Positions 59,922 to 64,000 of a stretch of DNA of 64,000 nucleotides are shown here, in pieces. How positions within the stretch are numbered: position 1 is the stretch's first letter; each line of letters starts with the position of its first letter. The notes under the pieces were generated by a model. The model had not been told where the DNA came from, did not search any database, and saw nothing but the letters and a program-made list of their open reading frames with translations. The DNA is taken from contig NZ_LUAX01000007.1 in the NCBI RefSeq assembly GCF_001695575.1, positions 434,001 to 498,000 of the forward strand, written 5' to 3'. A program made the position numbers and the translations under genes. This stretch comes from Vibrio europaeus (GTDB taxonomy: Bacteria; Pseudomonadota; Gammaproteobacteria; Enterobacterales; Vibrionaceae).

Positions 59922-60695
59922 ATGGCACTGATCAATGACAAGTCCGTATTTGACGTCGATACACTAGACAACTCAGTCATCGGAATCGCGGCTCGAATCG
60001 GCAAGCATGACTCAGGGATGCATATCCACAGTAAAGCTCAACTTCTCTATGCTCCTGAAGGGTGTATCAGCATACAGTTAGACGATAAAAAAAGTGTCTT
60101 GCCCCCCACCCGTGCTGCTTGGATACCTGCAGGGGTGCGGCACTGTGCGACCATGAACAACGTCGTTGAATATCGTTCACTCTATTTCGAAGAAACCATT
60201 GTTGCGTCCTTCAGCGAAGTGAAAATCATCTCCGTAAACTCATTGCTAAAGGCTCTGATCGAGCGAATGTCTTTTTGGCAATGGGACAAGCCTAAGCGAG
60301 AAATGCACGCGACACTCCAACTGTTTCTGGAAGAGCTCCAATCTGCATCCGAATATCAACTGACGCTACCTTTTCCTAACGATCCTAGACTCAATCATTG
60401 GCTTGATTCACTTCAACAACCGGACTCTAACGTGCCAAATTTGAACAACTTAGCCAAACAGATCGGAGCTAGCAGCAAAACAATAAGTCGCATATTTTCC
60501 AACCAAGCGGGAATGCCGTATCAGTCATGGCGACAGCAATGGAGACTATTGAAATCGATAGAGCTTCTTTCTCAAGGAAAACAGGTCAACGATGTCGCTT
60601 ACCAATTAGACTTTTCAAGTGATAGCGCTTTCATCACTTTCTTTAAGCAACAAACAGGGACTACGCCGCTCCAATATATGCGCACAACAACTTGA
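59922..60695 (+). CDS. AraC family regulator with N-terminal cupin
   Basis: 257 aa. Cupin pocket at about 20-105 (SGMHIHSKAQLLYAPEGCISIQL; PTRAAWIPAGVRHCATM) and C-terminal AraC DNA-binding domain at about 160-255 (NLNNLAKQIGASSKTISRIFSNQAG; VNDVAYQLDFSSDSAFITFFKQQTGTTPLQYMR). The usual family layout of regulators divergent from MFS exporters. ATG 59922 has only a poor ribosome site (AAGAATA). The likely target is the MFS gene at 58701-59825 and itself. Confidence 0.87.
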   Translation: MALINDKSVFDVDTLDNSVIGIAARIGKHDSGMHIHSKAQLLYAPEGCISIQLDDKKSVLPPTRAAWIPAGVRHCATMNNVVEYRSLYFEETIVASFSEVKIISVNSLLKALIERMSFWQWDKPKREMHATLQLFLEELQSASEYQLTLPFPNDPRLNHWLDSLQQPDSNVPNLNNLAKQIGASSKTISRIFSNQAGMPYQSWRQQWRLLKSIELLSQGKQVNDVAYQLDFSSDSAFITFFKQQTGTTPLQYMRTTT

Positions 60696-60743
60696 TTCAT
60701 TGGCAGATTACTCTAACAATGACGTATCAACGAGGGAAAGCCT

Positions 60744-61610
60744 ATGTCCGACAAAATCTCTACGACTGCATTAGCCAAGTTACGTGAACTGGAACCTAAG
60801 CAATTGTTCAACGAACTGAAATCTGCGGGTTACATCAATCGTTCTGAAGATAGCTGGGTTTTGACAGAAATAGGCGCTAAGTTTGGTGGCGAATACATCG
60901 AACATGCAAAGTTTGGTAAGTTCATTGTCTGGCCGGAAAACCTACTCATAGACAGTGTAGCGACCAGTGGTAAAACGATGAGTGCTACTCAAGTTGGAGA
61001 ACGCTTATCTCTCAATGCCAAAAAAGTGAATCAACTTTTGCAAGAGCTAGGTTGGATTGAAAGGACAGAGAAAGGCTGGACGGTAACGGAATCAGGGCTA
61101 ACGGTTGGCGGTTATCAACGCGAAGATAAAGAAAGCGGCTATGGTTTTGTCGTTTGGCACGATTCTATCGTTCGTAACAAGCGCTTAAAGCTGTCTGTGA
61201 TTGAGTTTTCTGGGCAAGATGCCGAGGCACATGCAACAGACAAATCCCTTTCTAGCTTTAGACAAAAATTTGAAGCGAAACATCGCACTCTAGACGGTCA
61301 CTATGTACGTTCTAAAGGTGAACTCATTATCGACAACTGGCTCTATATGAATGGAGTGGTTCACGCCTACGATCGTCAATTACCGATAGAGCAAGACGTA
61401 TTGAGCGATTTCTATTTACCAACTGGAAAGGTCTATTTGCAGTTTTGGGGAAGCGACGCTGGCAACACATCAGACAAAGAGCAACAATCTATCCGCGAAT
61501 TGTATCAGCAGCATAACTTTGCTCTGATAGAGGTATTCCCCGCAGACATCGACAAACTCGATGACGTTCTACCAGCCAAACTCAAAGCCTTCGGTATCAA
61601 GGCTTACTAG
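60744..61610 (+). CDS. Two winged-helix-like repeats fused to a PD-(D/E)XK-like domain
   Basis: 288 aa, not a family I can name with confidence. Residues about 10-65 and 75-135 are two related repeats: SWVLTEIGAKFGGEYIEHAKFGKFIVWPENL and GWTVTESGLTVGGYQREDKESGYGFVVWHDSI share W-(V/L)-T-x-x-G and a GxF-(I/V)VW end, like winged helices. The C-terminal 110 residues look like a PD-(D/E)XK nuclease fold: RSKGELIIDNWLYMNG, SDFYLPTGKVYLQFWG and ALIEVFPADI, but the usual catalytic Glu position (VYIEYWG in relatives) is Gln. GAGGGAAAGCCT precedes ATG 60744. Stands alone between an AraC gene and a converging LysR gene. Confidence 0.65.
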   Translation: MSDKISTTALAKLRELEPKQLFNELKSAGYINRSEDSWVLTEIGAKFGGEYIEHAKFGKFIVWPENLLIDSVATSGKTMSATQVGERLSLNAKKVNQLLQELGWIERTEKGWTVTESGLTVGGYQREDKESGYGFVVWHDSIVRNKRLKLSVIEFSGQDAEAHATDKSLSSFRQKFEAKHRTLDGHYVRSKGELIIDNWLYMNGVVHAYDRQLPIEQDVLSDFYLPTGKVYLQFWGSDAGNTSDKEQQSIRELYQQHNFALIEVFPADIDKLDDVLPAKLKAFGIKAY

Positions 61611-61621
61611 AAAATAGATGG

Positions 61622-62500
61622 CTATTGATTGCGCTCTGTCAGCCACTCAATCAATTTAGCGACCATCGCATTGCCTTGCTCTCGAAGGTGTAACAGATGA
61701 TAGCCATTCCCAGTGGTCACACGAAGGCTAAAGGGTTGAATTAATCTTTTAAGTTTTAAATCTTGCGCAGCCAAAGTCAGATCACCAATCGCCACCCCGA
61801 AACCTTGCTGAGCAGCATTCATCGCTTGATCTAAGGTTGCGAAGGTCTGGTTTCCCTTGCCTTTCAATCGAGTATTGCCATGACTTTCCAGCCATAGCTT
61901 CCAGTCTGATTGCTCTTGATTGGCATGCAGCCAAGTAAACTGATTGAGCACGTCCTTATCACCATTTGCCGCGATTTGCTGCCATAGCTCTGGAGCGCAG
62001 ACTGGCGCTAAAAACTCTTCAAACAGTAGTGTCTGATTGACCACTTTGCTTCGAGTCGGTTTGCCATAGGTAATGATCAGATCGAAGCTATCAAAATTCG
62101 GCACGGCTTCGTGTTTGGTTGTCGAAGTTAGCTCAACGTTCACGTCAGGGTATGCCTGCTGAAAATTGGCGATACGAGACAACAGCCATGAGGTAATACA
62201 ACTCGGGGCGTTGAGTTTGATTCGATTCGCGCTGTCAGCAACCTCCCGAACTGACATCTGAAGCCGCTTAATAATATCTTCCGCCAACGGAACAAACTTA
62301 TCGCCTTCCGGAGTTAAAGACAGCCCCCTCGCCTGACGGTAAAAAAGCTGAACTCCCATGATCTCTTCGAGAGATTGAATCTGCCGGCTGATCGCACCTT
62401 GCGTCATATTCAAGGCTTCAGCAGCATGGGTAAAGTTAAGGTAATACGCCGTTGAAAGAAAAGCTTGGAGGTTTTTCGTCGAAGGCAATCTTGTGTTCAT
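61622..62500 (-). CDS. LysR family regulator, GcvA-like
   Basis: 292 aa. Winged helix at about 5-65 (NFTHAAEALNMTQGAISRQIQSLEEIMGVQLFYRQARGLSLTPEG in pieces), then the effector domain, with the TLDQAMNAAQQGFGVAIGDLTLA block typical of GcvA relatives. ATG 62500 follows GGATGATAACA; an in-frame ATG at 62509 is less likely. Divergent from an aminotransferase/binding-protein pair, so it probably regulates amino-acid use. An intergenic stretch of about 150 bp lies between them. Confidence 0.85.
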   Translation of the reverse strand: MNTRLPSTKNLQAFLSTAYYLNFTHAAEALNMTQGAISRQIQSLEEIMGVQLFYRQARGLSLTPEGDKFVPLAEDIIKRLQMSVREVADSANRIKLNAPSCITSWLLSRIANFQQAYPDVNVELTSTTKHEAVPNFDSFDLIITYGKPTRSKVVNQTLLFEEFLAPVCAPELWQQIAANGDKDVLNQFTWLHANQEQSDWKLWLESHGNTRLKGKGNQTFATLDQAMNAAQQGFGVAIGDLTLAAQDLKLKRLIQPFSLRVTTGNGYHLLHLREQGNAMVAKLIEWLTERNQ

Positions 62501-62648
62501 TGTTATCATCCATGATTTTTTTGCATAGCTAGTATGCCTTTATTTCGATTCTACACAAAGAGCATATTGACTAAATTATTACTCATTAGGAGAAAGTACC
62601 TAAATAAAACCCTTTTGATTGACTAAATATTCAGTGAAGGTATATGAG

Positions 62649-63767
62649 ATGACGTCACTCGCGGAAAAGCTTGCACCAGAGAACATAAAAAAATTAATAC
62701 CATATCAATCTGCAAGACGAATCGGCGGTTCTGGTAGGCTGTGGTTGAATGCCAATGAGCTAGAACAACCTCTTTTCTTTACTGAGCATCAACCAGCACT
62801 TCATCGTTATCCTGACTTTTTGCCACACGATATCGCTGCCGCATACCAAGCGTATTGCAAAACCACGCAACCAACCATAGCAGTGCGCGGGGCCGATGAG
62901 GCGATCGATCTGTTAGTAAGAACGTTCTGCCAGCCTATGCAAGATAGCATTGCGATTTGTACCCCTACCTACGCAATGTACGAGTTTTGTGCAGAGTCAT
63001 TTTCAGTCAATGTCATCGACTGCCCTTTGTTAGCTCCAGACTTTTCACTGGATGTTGAAAACGTGATTAAGGCAGCAGATAGCGCTAACCTACTGTTTCT
63101 TTGTTCACCGAACAACCCTACTGGCCAGCTGCTAAACAGAAGTGACATTGTCGCAATACTTGAAAGCACCCAAGACAAATCGCTTGTCGTCGTAGATGAG
63201 GCCTATATTGAATTTGAACTCTCTGAGAGTGTTGTCGATCTCATCGAACAATACCCGAATCTGATTGTCATTCGTACTTTATCCAAAGCCTTCGGACTTG
63301 CGGCGGTACGATGTGGATTCATCATTGCTTCTTCAAGCGTTATGGCGTTTATTTCTAAACTGGTTCCACCTTATCCAATGCCAGATAGCTCCGCTGAGAT
63401 TGTACTCAAAGCGCTGAGTGCTAAAGGACTTGCTCATGTAAATGACAATACACAAGCATTGATTCGCTTACGCGATAACTTTATTCAGCAAATACAAAAT
63501 CTTAGTTGGATAGAGACCATCTACCCATCTTCAACCAATTTTGTCCTGATTCGAACTCAGCCTGGTATTGAGCTGTTTGAATACCTGGTTAAACAAGGCG
63601 TCGTTACTCGCAATCAAAGTCATGAGCCTAGTCTTAAGCACTGCGTACGAATCACCATCGGCTCAGAAACCAGTATGCAGGAAGTCAGTGAAATCATTTG
63701 CAACTTTTCTGACGCCCTGACACCATCCAATAAAAATAGGGATATTACTCATGAACAAAATGCTTAG
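62649..63767 (+). CDS. HisC-like PLP aminotransferase
   Basis: 372 aa, fold type I aminotransferase, close to histidinol-phosphate aminotransferase (HisC). Blocks: LWLNANELEQPLF and RYPDF at the N-terminus, RGADEAIDLLVRTFC, CTPTYAMYEFCAES, CSPNNPTGQLLN, VVDEAYIEF, and the PLP Lys in RTLSKAFGLAAVRCGF. ATG 62649 with GAAGG upstream is preferred to ATG 62619. It is not in a his operon; its end overlaps the start of an amino-acid binding protein by 17 bp, so a catabolic or other amino-acid role is as likely as histidine synthesis. Confidence 0.85.
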   Translation: MTSLAEKLAPENIKKLIPYQSARRIGGSGRLWLNANELEQPLFFTEHQPALHRYPDFLPHDIAAAYQAYCKTTQPTIAVRGADEAIDLLVRTFCQPMQDSIAICTPTYAMYEFCAESFSVNVIDCPLLAPDFSLDVENVIKAADSANLLFLCSPNNPTGQLLNRSDIVAILESTQDKSLVVVDEAYIEFELSESVVDLIEQYPNLIVIRTLSKAFGLAAVRCGFIIASSSVMAFISKLVPPYPMPDSSAEIVLKALSAKGLAHVNDNTQALIRLRDNFIQQIQNLSWIETIYPSSTNFVLIRTQPGIELFEYLVKQGVVTRNQSHEPSLKHCVRITIGSETSMQEVSEIICNFSDALTPSNKNRDITHEQNA

Positions 63768-64000
63768 TGCCTTTGCTTGCGCCGCAGCTCTGCTATCTGC
63801 CCCTCTCATGGCTAAGGAAGTCCGTTTAGCCTCTGACTTTACCTATCCACCTTTCAATTACATGGATGCTAGTGGAAAGCCGGTCGGCTTTGACATCGAG
63901 ATCGCCGATGCCTTGTGTACTGAAGCCAAACTCAAGTGTACTTGGGTATCTCAGGGGTGGGACTCGCTGATTCCAAGCCTGCTGGCAAGAAAATCAGATG
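63751..64000 (+). CDS. Periplasmic amino-acid binding protein, basic type (partial)
   Basis: First 83 codons only; the window ends inside. Signal peptide MNKMLSAFACAAALLSAPLM, then KEVRLASDFTYPPFNYMDASGKPVGFDIEIADALC...WDSLIPSLLARKSD, the SBP family 3 pattern of ArgT/HisJ/ArtJ (YPPF, GFDIEIA, WDGLIP). ATG 63751 with AGGGATATTACTC. Overlaps the aminotransferase gene by 17 bp, so the pair is translationally coupled; permease and ATPase genes probably follow beyond the window. Confidence 0.9.
   Translation, partial: MNKMLSAFACAAALLSAPLMAKEVRLASDFTYPPFNYMDASGKPVGFDIEIADALCTEAKLKCTWVSQGWDSLIPSLLARKSD

Noticed and set aside
1..64000. tRNA, rRNA, CRISPR arrays, insertion sequences, integrons and prophage genes
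   Set aside because: Looked for tRNA-like cloverleaf ends, direct repeat arrays, transposase or integrase motifs, and terminal inverted repeats; none was seen. The nan locus therefore shows no direct island marks in this window.

Overview
The window reads as chromosomal DNA of a marine Vibrio (Gammaproteobacteria). Evidence: a Vibrio-style sialic acid locus (siaPQM-nanA-nanR divergent from nanE-nanK-nagA, plus a sialidase), an NhaD sodium/proton antiporter, the hdfR/maoP pair, an aa3/caa3 oxidase cluster and scsBDC. The species cannot be fixed from sequence alone. I saw no rRNA, tRNA, CRISPR array, insertion sequence or phage gene. Base composition looks even throughout. One gene is cut at each edge: aroG on the left and an amino-acid binding protein on the right.

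Layout. 1-4.5 kb: aroG with a TyrR-like box, then a polar amino-acid ABC importer in the order ATPase-permease-binding protein-permease. 4.5-12.8 kb: a VanZ-like gene, then, mostly on the minus strand, a complete caa3-type cytochrome c oxidase unit (subunit II with fused cytochrome c, subunit I, CtaG, subunit III) and its heme A and assembly genes (SURF1, a small thiol protein, CtaA, CtaB). A DUF2909 gene lies head-to-head with SURF1. 13.1-19 kb: a phosphohexomutase behind a good Fur-box match, then scsB-scsD-scsC (periplasmic thiol redox and copper tolerance) with a small Cys-containing membrane protein upstream. 19-23 kb: an amino-acid efflux group (LysE type, AraC regulator, AzlC/AzlD), a 37-residue membrane protein missed by length cutoffs, and an FAH-family hydrolase. 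23-31 kb: a porin, a TonB-dependent siderophore receptor with an AraC-GyrI regulator (both with Fur-like sites), and a secreted alkylsulfatase with a divergent LysR regulator. 31-39 kb: yjiH-yjiG-M20 peptidase, nhaD, an alkylation-repair operon (Ada-AlkA fusion, ogt, lipoprotein), a 67-residue orphan and azoR. 38.5-46.6 kb: hdfR/maoP, a MalT-controlled divergent pair (lamB-malM versus a glgX-type debranching enzyme), and a diguanylate cyclase. 46.6-58.7 kb: a complete sialic-acid scavenging system. 58.7-64 kb: an MFS/AraC pair, a two-repeat winged-helix plus nuclease-fold-like protein, and a LysR/aminotransferase/binding-protein group.

How the genes work together. In the sialic acid block a secreted sialidase releases Neu5Ac, two mutarotases equilibrate its anomers, the SiaPQM TRAP system imports it, and NanA, NanK, NanE and NagA take it to GlcN-6-P under an RpiR-family NanR. 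In the maltose block maltodextrins enter through LamB and are debranched by the GlgX-type enzyme; clustered MalT boxes sit between the divergent genes. The cox block supplies subunits, copper insertion and heme A for one terminal oxidase.

No wholly new multi-gene system stands out. The most unusual items are a terminator-like hairpin whose 3' arm is the Shine-Dalgarno of the 37-residue gene, start codons of two divergent cox-cluster genes that overlap, a 15-bp exact repeat in front of both an AraC regulator and the efflux genes after it, a candidate NanR operator family, and a nuclease-fold-like protein whose expected catalytic Glu appears to be Gln.
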